DNA from: Oscarella lobularis
Taxonomy: Eukaryota; Porifera; Homoscleromorpha; Homosclerophorida; Oscarellidae
Assembly: GCF_947507565.1 (NCBI RefSeq)
Contig: NC_089176.1
Coordinates: 2,790,001-2,854,000 of the forward strand
Length of the DNA: 64,000 nucleotides
Direction: 5' to 3'
The notes under the pieces are model-generated. The model was not told where the DNA came from, did no database searches, and saw nothing but the letters and a program-made list of their open reading frames with translations. Positions 11,901-22,415 of this stretch are shown one piece after another. Numbering within the stretch: the first letter of the stretch is position 1; each line of letters opens with the position of its first letter. Position numbers and translations under genes: made by a program.

Positions 11901-13440
11901 GGTGGTGCTGAAAACGACAAGCGGCCGAATAGAGAATGCTCGAAAACAAGTAAGAGGGCTTTTCTTCTAGAAAGTTGATCCAATTTTTCGCCTGATCTTT
12001 CAGACCTGCGTGCGTCGCGGCAGAAAGAAGAAGAAGACGATGCGATTGTTTAGTAGTCGTCTGAGCATCAACTTGGTCCGTCGTGATGCCGTCGCCGCCT
12101 TTTTCGTCTACCAAGTGGCGAGCAATGGGAGATTCTTGTAAGATGACGTGAGCATTGGCGCCCCCAAAGCCGAACGAACTGCAACCAACGTAAGCATTGG
12201 TAGGCAAATCGGTGAGATTCGTACACACTTGGACGTGTAACGCTTCAAACGGAATGCTTGGATTAGGAACTCGAAAATGAATAGAAGGGGGGATTTTTCG
12301 TTTAGCGAGAATTAGAGCCGCTTTGATTACACCCGCTACTCCTGCGGCACCTTCCGTGTGACCGATATTCGATTTGACGGAGCCTACAACTAGCGGCGGT
12401 GCGTTTGATGCGGCACGCTTTTTACCAATCGCCACCCCCAGTGCATTGGCTTCTGCCGCATCTCCGGCTTTCGTGCCGGTTCCGTGGGCTTCGACGTAAG
12501 AGATCATCTCTGGCTCGACTCCTGCGTTACGACACGCTTTGCCGAGCAAATCGATCTGAGCGTCGGAGCTCGGCTGCGAGACGCCGTACGTCTTCCCGTC
12601 GTTGCTCATCGCTCCGCCTTTGATGACGGCATATATCGAATCTTTGCATTCAAGCGCTTTTCGAAGTGATTTTAGCACGACGACGCCGGCTCCTTCGCCC
12701 CGCGAATAGCCGTTCGCCGAAGCATCAAAAGTCTTGCACCTGCCGTCGGGCGAAATCATTTGCGCTTGCGATAGGCCAATACTCGTGACGGGAAGCAGGA
12801 CAACATTGGCGCCGCCGGCCACCGCCAAGTCACAGTCGCCGTGCCGAATTCCTTCACACGCGTGATGAATGGCGTAGAGCGACGACGAGCAGGCCGTATC
12901 GATAGTGTAGCTCGGTCCGCGAAAGTCAAATTCATATGAAAGCCGATTCGAAGCCATGCTCGCGTCCGTGCCCGAATTTGTATAGGCATTAATCAGGGTG
13001 TCCGGCTTGACGGTGTAGTCGTTATTCATGAGACCGATGTAGACGCCGGTCGTCGTGCCGCGAAGGCGACTCGGCGGCATTCCGGCATCTTCGAGCGCCT
13101 CCCACGTCCCTTCCAGAAGCATACGAATTTGAGGATCGAGATGATTCGCCTCGGCGGGCGGCATTCGAAAAAATTGTCGATCGAATTTGCGAAAAATTTT
13201 CGAGTCGACGTAGCCGCCGCGACGAGCGCAGATTTTGCCTTCGGTTCGAGGCGTGGGATGATAATAGTCGTTCATCAAGTCAAATCGACTCGGATCTTCT
13301 GGCACTTCGGACGTGCAATCGGTCGCGTCGACGAGCATTTTCCAAAAGGTTTCGACGTCGTTGACGTTTCCGGGAAAACGGCACCCGATGCCTATTATGG
13401 CAATACCTTCGTCGTCTTTCTTTTGGGATGTGCTCGACAT
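5971..13440 (-). CDS. Iterative type I polyketide synthase KS-AT-DH-psiER-KR-ACP-TE
   Basis: Three exons (13440-11677, 11624-11531, 11474-5971; introns 52 and 56 nt) encode 2453 residues. The ketosynthase has Cys184 (DTACSSSL), His319 (EAHGTGT) and His361 (NIGHTEG). The acyltransferase has GHSVGE (Ser651) and NAFHS, the malonyl-type specificity motif. The dehydratase (from about 955) has HAIVDVIAP, with Asp where Gly is usual, and HPAFLDGCFQ. A structural reductase half is followed by an enoylreductase-like fold (GDTVLGL, VKVPEEM) lacking the glycine-rich NADPH loop. The ketoreductase has GGLKGLGLSLAKW and SSIAS...VSYCIAN. The carrier has GFDSIMA, and the C-terminal thioesterase has GHSMGG, D in STGDPF, and GHQF; it resembles type II thioesterases rather than FASN. 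The likely product is a hydroxylated or unsaturated chain, structure unknown. Met at 13440 was preferred to 13536 because the family usually starts a few residues before GIAIIGIGCRFPG. It is not a canonical FASN. Confidence 0.93.
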
Positions 13441-14150
13441 GATCGATCGCGGTGCGTATGCTGACCTCGCTCTCGATACGCAAATTTTTATCGTACCTCT
13501 TAATTGGAATGCATTATCTTTTTTTGATGTTGTCACCGTATCTATGTGCGGTCACACCTGCGACCCAAGTCACGCCTATCGGAAATCAAAACAATCGCTA
13601 AGGTTACGGCACACGTCGTTCTTCTACCTCAAAACGTGTCCCAGCTTTTTGTTTTTTTTACATTGGCACGTCATCTAGGCTTCTCTAAGCGTAACGGCAA
13701 TGCGACAAGAACAGAGACGGCAAGAACTTTGAAGCGCGGATTGCGTTTGAAGGAACTCGCGCGGGCGAAGGCACGTATTTGGCAGAAGATGGAGATTTCG
13801 GCTGACATCCTGCTTCTGCTTCCAATCGACGACAGAAACGCCGCCAGCAAGTACACGATTTCGTCTATCTGAAGAAGTTCGGCCAACGTTTACAAATCCG
13901 GGATCTCCAGAAGGAGACTCTGTGGACGGCCACACCAGGGCATGGTCCACCAGGGGCCTAACTCCAAGGATGGACAGCGAAAAAATCACGTATTCCTATG
14001 CAATTTCCATTGACCTATAGCTTATGAATACTGTAAAGCATTAGGCTGCTGTATCGTTTGATTTGAATGTCTTTATATCAAGTTGGCATGATGAGCGCCT
14101 ATAACGCTTTTTCATCCTTCAACTAAGTGGGCCCATTACACTATGCGACC

Positions 14151-14202
14151 GCGGAGGAGAGCCGGTGTGGAGGGCCGCGGAGGAGAGCCGGTGTGGAGGG
14201 CC
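14151..14202. repeat. 26-bp tandem duplication, two exact copies
   Basis: A GC-rich 26-bp unit starting GCGGAGGAGAGCCGG occurs twice back to back (14151-14176 and 14177-14202) and is followed by a partial third start (GCGGGG). It lies in the large gap between the PKS and the pseudocaspase gene. Confidence 0.85.
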
Positions 14203-14339
14203 GCGGGGTGTCGCCGCCGGCCAGCTGCGGGTGGCATGCTTTTCTTATCCACGTGGGATTCATTTTGCAAGAATTTAAATAATGTCAAACGCCAATCTAT
14301 TGTCTATCTCTGTGCGTGATTCGGTCCATTCCGAGCCGG

Positions 14340-14500
14340 ACTGGAGTCGTGACTCGGGAAATTCTGAGTTGTGGGGGCCGAGTCTAAGTCACACTCCGGC
14401 CGTGACTCGGACCGAGTCGGGGGCCGAGTCGGAGTCGTGACTCGGGCACAGTCGGGGGAGAGTCCAATTATTCCGACTTCCGAGTTGTGACTCGGGCAGT
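14340..14500. repeat. Cluster of GACTCGG / CCGAGTC motifs
   Basis: GTGACTCGG occurs repeatedly (about 14347, 14401, 14436 and 14491), interleaved with CCGAGTC(GG). One spot, ACTCGGACCGAGT, is a perfect odd-length palindrome. The block looks like a decayed satellite or the inner part of a small inverted-repeat transposon. Ends are approximate. Confidence 0.6.
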
Positions 14501-15057
14501 AGATATACCATTTTATATCTATGCTTTGAGATCTGGCACGGGCTGCAAATCAATGATGCAAGTACTGCATGCGCCGCCAACTTGAATCCTATAAGTCGGC
14601 TCCTCCTATTTGATAATTTCCCACGTACATGCACTTTCCGAAAGCTGGACTATCAGCGAAATGGGCATAAAGGCGGTTTTTAGAGGCACGCATCTGCTTC
14701 TACGTCCTTAGGTGAAAAATGCTCGTTTGAACGTCAAGGCAGTGTTTTTCAGGACTCCGGCAAAGAGATAGGTCAAAGTATACGGAGTGCACGTACTCGT
14801 AGTGGTCAGTGAATCACGGTCTAATTAAGATTATGTCTCATGCTTTGAGAGTCGGGTAACTAGGCCTGTAGCGATGATGTACCTCTTTCAATGCATATTA
14901 GAAAACCGTCCCGTGCATGTATCTAGATGCATGCTCCGCGAAGCCTGGCTCCGCGCAGCGTGCAGTGGACCTGTAGACTGCTCGTTGCCATAGCTAGTCC
15001 CGAATGTTTATCGGGACCTTTCTACACTCACGCGAGCAGTGACCTTGTGTAGGAGAC

Positions 15058-18000
15058 ATGAGTACCTTTGACTTGATGAAGAAGCCGTTTCTGCGACCGC
15101 GGCCTGCCTTAGTTATCGACGGAAGTCGCGCAATCAGGGACGGCTGCAATCGCTTGCCGTCATTGCCGGAAACAGAGATTACAGGCGAGAAAGATTACAT
15201 AAAAGAGTTGCTTACCCAAAGTGCTCGGTACGACGTTGAAATGTTCGATACCGAACCGAGAACTGTCCGAAAGCGTCTGCTTGATCGGATTCGTCGTTTC
15301 CTACAAGCAGCACAAATAGGTGACGTCATGAATCATTGCACTGTTTACTGCCAAACTAACTTGAAATAATTTAGACGGTGCGTTGATCTGGTATTTTGGT
15401 GCAGGAGATCCGTCAACAGGCAACTGGTGTTTACCGAATGGAAATACCATTTCTTTCGACGACATCTTCGACGTTTTCTGTAGAAGTAGCTTCAGAAGAA
15501 AAGGCCTTACTATAGTAACCGATTGTTCATCATCTGGCCAATGGGTTCGAGACTGTGGAACCGCGCTGGATGCGAAAGGAATTGCTGCATGCGGACACCA
15601 TGCACGAAAAACGGGAATACAAATTACAGTGGCTTCCTCGTGTTTAGCACACGAACGTCCGCGAAAACATTACTTTGTTGAGAACTGCGTTAATGTCAAT
15701 GACACTGAACTTGATTTCTCTACTCCTTCAGATGGCAATCAAACATCTGTATTTTATTCTTTTGGGAAGGTTCGATGCAGATATGATTCTCCTGATAAAT
15801 GCGACATCACAGGAAAATGGATGCAGCAGTCATTGGTCTCTGATGAAGATCCATACCGGTATAAGACCTGCTTTGATACGTATAGGCAACAGGAGTGTTT
15901 GAAGAAACTCAGTAAGAACTCCACTCGTACATTTCTTAGAATAATTACATAGTTGTGCATTTGCAGAGCGTATTGATAACGGAGAACTGGATGCAAATGA
16001 AATCTATCAAGAGGCTCTGCGCGAGGGATCAGCTATTACTCCACGGCTGACCATCAATTTGATGGGCCCAGATGGCGTCGGCAAGACGTGTCTGCGAAGG
16101 CATTTACTTGGACTACCGTTTGAAAATCAGCCGAGCACAAGAGGCATAGAGACTAAAGTTGCCATGACGTCAGCCAAAGGCTGGAAAGAAATGAGCGAAG
16201 AAGATCACGAAGACATTGTGAGCGGCACAATAGCTAGGAACATATTTAGACTTGGTCATCAAGAGAAGAAAGATACGCTTGATGTTGAAGGAGCAGAGAC
16301 AAACGTTTCTTCCTCTTTATCTACTGCCAATCAAAAATCAGAGATTGAGGAGGATAAAGACAATTCTGAGAGGAAGACAGAAGACATTTCGATTGCTAAA
16401 TTGAAATTTAATGAAATTACTGACTTGACTCCTGAAATGTCTCAACGCCTTGTTACAACGCTGAAGAAGCCTCAGGACGACACTGTTGTCTTCCCCGTGT
16501 CCCGGAAAACGGAAGAACTCGTCGTGAATATTCGCGATCAAGCCGGCCAGGGGCGGTATTTGACGACTCACAGCAGCGTCTCAGCGTCTCGGTCTCGCTT
16601 CAAGTCGACTATTAACATCCTCGTCTTCAACGTGTGCAAGCCTCTCGATGAAGAGACTGTCTCCGTCTTTCGATGGAATCCTGATGACGAAGGTGAAAAA
16701 CAGGAAACTCACGGCGTCATGGTAACTGCTTTTAAAAATTTTGAACATTGGATAACTTCAGAAATGATAGCGGAAGAAGGACACGACGCCATTTCTTCCA
16801 TGACTGACCATCTAGGAAAGGAACATGATAAAAAACTTCAGTATCCAGTGTTTCTATTTCTTGCTACTCATGGCGGAGAGAAAGACGCTACGCCTGAAGT
16901 ATTAGAGCGGCAAAATTCACTGCTGTGGAAATTAATTAGAAAATGCAAAATTCAGTCTCACCTTATAAGACTGGGGAATCTTGGTCTTGAAACGGAATCC
17001 TTGTCTCCTGAACTGCAAGCCAATCGAGTGTTCTGCCTTGTTGACAACATTCTTTCGGGTACTAGTCAAGACTCCACCGTCAAAGACATTCGGAAGAAAG
17101 GGAAAGAGATGGCTGTGTCCTATTGGTCAAAGCAGCCAGAACTTCCCCTACCGTGGCTTAATCTGATGCGAAGTCTGGCTGTATTTAGAGAAAAAAGCGG
17201 TCAGGCAATCGCCACTCTTTCTGAGGTCTATCGACTTGCAACGAAGGACTGCCACATACCCGAACATGCCGTTCCTACGGCAATAGCTTATCTCAATAGT
17301 TTCCATGCTGTTCTGTATTTTCCTGATGCACCACAACTGAGAGACAAGGTTTTCACTGATCCCCAGTGGCTATTTGACGCAATGGCTCTATTTATCACTC
17401 CTCCAAGTCCACTAACATTTGCTGATCGACATTTTCACGAAGCCTGGCTGAACGTCTACGACACGGGTTCCATGGCGTGGCGTCTCGCTGACCACTTGCT
17501 CAAGGAAAAGGCAAATATTACCGAAAACGAAATATCTGTTATTTTGGAAGTGCTGCAACTCTTTGACGTTATTTGTTCCGACGAATCATCGGTTGTGAAA
17601 CCTGGAATGGATTTTTTTGTCCCCTGTCTTCTTACCCACCGCGAGACTCAACTACAAGTAGACCAGCTCGTACCGGCTTCACCCAAACTGTCCTCCCCGC
17701 CATCACTTCTATATTGCCCAGTCAATGTTGCTGTTGTCCCGGAGTCGCTCTTCTTCCGTCTCGTTTCAAGATGCGTGAAAAAATTTGGCAATAAGTATAA
17801 TTCGCCCACTTTGAAGCGAAACCAGTGTCAATTCTTTCTTGAAGATAAACTGAAATTAGAAATTCACTATGCACAGGAGGGTTGTCTAATTGCAATCACT
17901 CTAGCCTCTGTGGCGACGGACGAACGAGTCCGAAAAGAGGCTTACGCTAAGCACTGTTCCAAGATTCGTCAATTCGTTCAAAAGCAACTCGAACAGGCTA

Positions 18001-18522
18001 AATGCCGAGGAATGAAAGGACTGAACCTTGACTTGCGAGTTCAATATTCTGATACCTACACTCTTGACGTCCTTTCGGAGGACACTATATCTCTCCGTGG
18101 CTATCCTCCGGAGGGGGGGCAATGCCTAATCACGAAATCTCGCAGACCCGTTGACGATTCAGGTTTGGTTGGACTGCACTACTGGTACGCTGATATCACT
18201 AAAGATTCGGCCAATGCTGTAGATGATAGGCGCGATAAAACGTGGCCTAATTTGGACGATGAAGAAAAGTTTACAGCTCTGTCACTCTGCATTGCTAAGG
18301 CAAGCCCTGGCAAGTGGAGAATGTTGGGCTTTTGTCTTGGTATGCAACGGGAAGTGAATGATAGCAATTTGACTCGAATGAACGATGATCGTGAAACGGT
18401 AATGTATCTACTATCTCAGTGGAAAGATAATAAAGGCAAAAAGGCCACGGCATTGAAACTAAAAAAGGCTTGCACTGATGTGGGCATTCTGGGTTGCGTA
18501 GAAGAACGGATGAAGGAAGAAG

Positions 18523-18536
<14 letters not shown>
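15058..18536 (+). CDS. Pseudocaspase - Roc GTPase - COR - Death domain protein
   Basis: Three exons (15058-15319, 15375-15911, 15967-18536) give 1122 residues. Residues about 88-220 look like a caspase-like (C14) domain: LIWYFGAGDPSTGNW, then IVTDCSSSGQWV. At the catalytic His position of the usual GHG there is Ala97, and at the catalytic Cys position of the usual DxCxSG there is Ser139, so the domain should be inactive. The Roc GTPase follows, with a P-loop GPDGVGKT (300-307), a long acidic insert, switch II RDQAGQGRY and G4-like ATHGGEKD. The COR domain reads WLNLMRSLAVF, LNSFHAVLYFPD and VFTDPQWLFDAM. The last 80 residues (KWRMLGFCLGM to the end) are a Death domain. It is probably a cytosolic innate-immune or cell-death scaffold of the ROCO family (related to LRRK and MFHAS1) without leucine-rich repeats or a kinase. 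The function of the fusion is inferred. Confidence 0.85.

Positions 18537-18562
<26 letters not shown>
18523..18562 (+). repeat. (GATT)10 microsatellite over a stop codon
   Basis: Ten uninterrupted GATT units overlap the last codons (LID) and the TGA stop of the Roc-COR-Death gene. A TTGA-type repeat meets TGA in any frame within 12 nt, so length changes cannot extend the protein. Confidence 0.9.
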
Positions 18563-18880
18563 AGTTACTGTTTTGTCGCACACCCAGCATTTCGCTAACT
18601 TTCATAGTCCTATTAATCTGTTAAGTAATAAAGCAGGAAAGTACCGTTTGAATATCTGTTTTTCTTTACCTGATAAACCAATAGCCACTAACACTGAAGC
18701 ATCTTCCTAGAAAGAATACAAAAGAATAAATCAGCTCATAAACGCGAAAGCCCAGAATAGTTAGGAGAATCCCTATCGTTTCTGCAGAAGCCAACTAACA
18801 CTGTCTTTCTAAACATTGGGTACTCTACACAAACGTGGTCGTTCTTTACATAGGTAGCAGTATGATACTAAAATGGTGGT
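18537..18880. other. Convergent 3' gap
   Basis: 344 bp between the Roc-COR-Death stop and the mLST8 stop. Apart from the tail of the GATT microsatellite it is plain AT-rich sequence with no exon seen. Confidence 0.5.
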
Positions 18881-20304
18881 TTACGCATCTGTTGAACCGT
18901 CGTAAAACGCCAAACAGACAATGGCTTTCTGATGGCCCTGGTACTCGCGTTTGATAGCCCCGTGATCGATGCTCCATAAACGAGCCAATCCATCAGACGA
19001 AGCTAAAGAAAGACAGATCAGAAAAAGCAGCAAAAAATCTTCGACGCCTACCTGTAACGAGGTATTGCGAGTCCGCAGAAAAAGCGCAATCCCACACCCA
19101 CTTCTGACTCTCAGTTGACAGCGTCGTACGCAGACTAAAGTCCGCCGTATTCCAAATTTTCGCTTTGTTGTCCGCACTGGTAGTAGCAAGTAGACTGTCG
19201 TACAAAGCAACTCATAAACAAAGAGCACGCACGGTGCTTTCACAGACACAACGTACCACGAATCGGGACTAAACAGGCATTTGAGTACATAACGTGAATG
19301 GCACTCGACTTTGGCCTTTGGAGTCAAACGCAGTCCGTCAGCGTCAGACATTCGAACGGAAAGTGACCACACATAGCAGACGCCCTACAATCGTTTGAAT
19401 AATAAAAAGGATTTTAATGATAACGTCGTTAGTAGTACAGCGTTATTTGCCACTGCTAAGTAGCTAGCATCTGGATCTACACTTATTGAGCGGACCGCTA
19501 CGCCTGGATCAGTAATCTAGAAGGACGCAAAATGAAGAGACAACCACTAGATGACGAAAAGTTAATAATACAATTTGTTCATTGTGATCTGTGCGCAAAT
19601 CCCACAGGTGAATGCCGCCTCCTTGATTCCCAATAATCATTTCGATCTACAGGAGACTGATCATAAGATGTGGAAAAGAATGCGCTTCGCATACTTGGTT
19701 TGGGTGAAGACAGGTACAAGTGCAAGGATCAGTCATCTGAAATATTCTTTGGCACTGAATATTCCTCACTCTAAAATCAGACTACAAATACTGATACTCT
19801 GTAGATATACATAATATTACACCTCAGATCCCATATTTTTGCTGTTTTGTCTTCTCCGCCGGTAAACATCCACTTTCCTGTGCTGTCAAATCCAATGCAC
19901 GTCACATTTTTCGTCAATCCGTCATAATTGATGAGCTACAAAAAAATCGAAAACTCGCTCAATCATAGCCAATTGCAATATCGACCGGATTGGAACTTGA
20001 AGAATTGACGTCATACAATCGAATGTGTTGATAGCCTGTAAACGAGAATGCAGAGAAAAATTGCCTTGCGCCTCTACAGGCTTACCTGCTGCAGCTATTT
20101 GCTGACGATCGGGAGTAAAAGCCAGAGCGTTTACTTGCTGTACGAAACAAATGATTGCAATAAACAGAGAAGTGGGCGCGTTTTGCGGCCTACCGAGTCG
20201 GGATGCTGAACAGTTTTCGTGCATATGCCACTGTGAGCCTGCCAAAAGCGGATCGTGTGGTCGTATCCGGCCGTAGCTAAAAGAACTTGACCGTTTTGAG
20301 ACAT
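18881..20304 (-). CDS. MLST8: mLST8, WD40 subunit of TORC1 and TORC2
   Basis: Seven-bladed WD40 protein that stabilises the mTOR kinase domain in both TOR complexes. Exon 1 reads [19 protein letters not shown], followed by [17 protein letters not shown], then [69 protein letters not shown] and the last blade [20 protein letters not shown]. All match vertebrate mLST8 almost block for block. The gene is split into about eight short exons by introns mostly of 50-110 nt. The stop is TAA at 18881. Start at 20304 (MSQNGQ) because the family begins just before LLATAGYD. It lies head to head with POLD2, with only 64 bp between the two start codons. Confidence 0.93.
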
Positions 20305-20368
20305 TTTGTTGTTTGGTTAGCGTGCGAGTCGATGTAACGCGCGTCGTAGGCGAAAATACCGCGTAAAA
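20305..20368. promoter_or_regulatory. Likely bidirectional promoter, mLST8 / POLD2
   Basis: Only 64 bp separate the divergent ATGs, so both promoters and 5' UTRs must share this stretch or overlap the coding exons. Inference from spacing; no TATA box seen. Confidence 0.5.
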
Positions 20369-22340
20369 ATGGCTTCTTCGCTTCTTTGCACGCCTTTGCT
20401 CGACGAGGAAAGCGAAACGAAGCTCGTTCGGGCGTCGTGCAGCTACAAAGATCTATCGGGCAGCTTTCGCGTGTCGGCGCGATCGTATAAGAAGCAATAC
20501 GCGCACATTTACGCGGTGCGATTGATGGCAATGAGGAAGGCGCTCGAGAAAGTCGCTAAAACGAAATGGGGTAAGCAATCAGATCGCATTTCCAGAATCG
20601 TTCCATAAGAAATTTGCTCTCAGACGGCGTTCCCATACGAAAACTTGCCGACGTAAAAATCGACAGCCGATGCTGCGTCGTGGGCACGCTCTTTAAGCGT
20701 ATGCAGCTCAGGCCGAGCATTTTGAAGGAAGTTAGCGAAAAGGTAATATAGAGCACATTTTTGTACAATGGGATTTAGTAATTATGTATATTATTTATAG
20801 CAAGGGCAGCCGACCATGCCTGCACCCGAACGGTTCATCTCTGATAGTGACAGTCTGGTTCTGGAAGATGAAACGCAGAGAATCCCGCTGGCGGGCAATT
20901 TGCCTGTTGACATATCTGTAACAGGTGTGGACGAGGAGATAGGATGAAGCTCGCATTTCCTTATCTTTGTTTTTTTATTCAGGCACTGTAATTGCTTTAA
21001 TGGGAAAAGAATCAAGCGCAGGAACGTTTGAAGTGGAAAGTTATGCCTATTGTGGACTGCCGCCGCCGTCGCCGAAGTCGTCGCTCAGAATTGATCCTGA
21101 TTTGGAGGGAGGAGATGATAGGTTGGTGTGGAAGAGTCGCACAAAGAATGCTTAGATTCTTTCTTATCTTTCTCAGATACGTTGTACTTGTTTCTGGTCT
21201 TGGGCTTGGCGGATCTCGCTATGATGCACTCGCCACGCAAATGTTTATTGACACTATCACAGGCGAGCTGGGCGGACTTTCGGTACTGATGATTGCAAGA
21301 TTCTTGTGTTGATTCTATTTGCTTGCGTTGCGTAGGACCAGAAACTGTTCTCGCGAATTGTCCGAGTGATCATTGCCGGCAATTCTCTGTCATCAGACAT
21401 TAATTCAAATAAGGAGAGAGAATCCAAGGTGCGGTAGCGGCAGACGATTAGAAATCAAGTATATTTACAGAATGCAATTCTATTAGATCATTACTCGCAA
21501 AATTGATCCCCTTAGCGTCGGTGCCATCAAAGAATTAGATGATCTTCTCGCTCAGCTGGCCGTAAGGCACAAACTCGAGCGGGTCTTTGTAACGGTAGCA
21601 CCGTTCTCCTTAGTGCTCAGTTCCTGTTGATCTAATGCCAGGTGCCAATGATCCAACGAACTATACACTCCCTCAACAGCCGCTCCATAAGTGCATGTTC
21701 CCGCAGTCAGTCGTCTATCCCACGCTGAACGGAGTTCCAAACCCATACCAGTGTGACATAGGAGGCAGACGGTATGAATATCCGCCATGGTTTGTATATG
21801 TACGATTTGTGTTTCTTAGGTTTCTTGGGACGTCTGGTCAGTCCATAGACGACATCTATCGGTTTTCCGGGTATGATGATTGCATGGAAATTCTCAAGCA
21901 CACGCTCTTTGCGTGTCATTTGGCGCCGACTGCTCCTGACACCCTAGGTGATTCTATTGAAACATGGGCAATTCTATCTTATAGACAAGACTCTAGGTTG
22001 TTATCCCTTTCACAACGTGGATCCCTTTCTTATTGGGGAATGTCCAGATGTTTACTTCGCTGGAAATCAGCCCGTTTTCAAATCCGAGATTATTTCAGGT
22101 AACTGTAGTGATCGATTATATTAGGGCTCATTTCACTTCTTTCTCCTATACTAAGATTCTAATGGACAGTCATCTCTTCTCATACTCGTCCCCGATTTCT
22201 CTCTGACGCACCAGTCAGTTCTCATCAACCTAAGAACGCTAGACTGCCGACTTCTCACTTTCGGCACGGATTTATCAGGAGGCAGCCGAACAGACAGCAC
22301 GCACGTAGATACAGACACGGAGCCAATGGATGAGTCATAG
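20369..22340 (+). CDS. POLD2: DNA polymerase delta subunit 2 (p50)
   Basis: The inactive phosphoesterase-fold B subunit linking the catalytic and accessory parts of polymerase delta. The N-terminal OB region reads [16 protein letters not shown], then [18 protein letters not shown] and [12 protein letters not shown]. The PDE part reads [65 protein letters not shown] and [11 protein letters not shown], each closely matching human POLD2. The last exon gives [20 protein letters not shown] and stops at 22340. Roughly ten short exons are separated by short introns. It shares a 64-bp promoter gap with mLST8 and ends 75 bp from the convergent BUD31 stop. Confidence 0.94.
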
Positions 22341-22415
22341 ATTTAATTTATAAACAAAGCGCACTCCCTCCCTCCCTCCCTCACTCAAGAACAGCACACA
22401 CAACAAAGCATCTAT

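Larger units (their letters stand above)
13441..15057. other. Gene-free region between PKS and pseudocaspase gene
   Basis: 1.6 kb between the divergent PKS and pseudocaspase-Roc-COR-Death start codons. No open frame here looks like a real exon. It holds a 26-bp tandem duplication (14151-14202), a block of GACTCGG-type direct and inverted motifs (about 14340-14500) and a 7-bp hairpin, GTCCCGA/TCGGGAC, at 14997-15017 just upstream of the next gene. It probably contains both promoters. Confidence 0.5.

Noticed and set aside
5971-13440. PKS as bacterial symbiont contamination.
   Set aside because: Two short introns with GT-AG borders keep frame exactly across the AT domain, and flanking genes are clearly animal.
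5971-13440. PKS as the animal fatty acid synthase FASN.
   Set aside because: The enoylreductase NADPH loop is gone and the thioesterase is of the type II-like kind (GHSMGG with PPYAAGASVYSQW), unlike FASN.
13441-13536. PKS start at the upstream Met 13536.
   Set aside because: Possible, but the 32 added residues are unlike PKS N-termini; Met at 13440 lies a normal distance from the KS domain.
14997-15017. Hairpin GTCCCGA/TCGGGAC as an RNA gene or attenuator.
   Set aside because: Only 7 bp of stem in a eukaryotic 5' flank; too weak to call.
14500-15057. Small open frames on both strands as genes.
   Set aside because: Short, no recognisable domain or splice logic, in repeat-bearing sequence.
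22364-22384. CTCC repeats after POLD2 as a functional element.
   Set aside because: Simple low-complexity run in a 3' gap, nothing more to support it.
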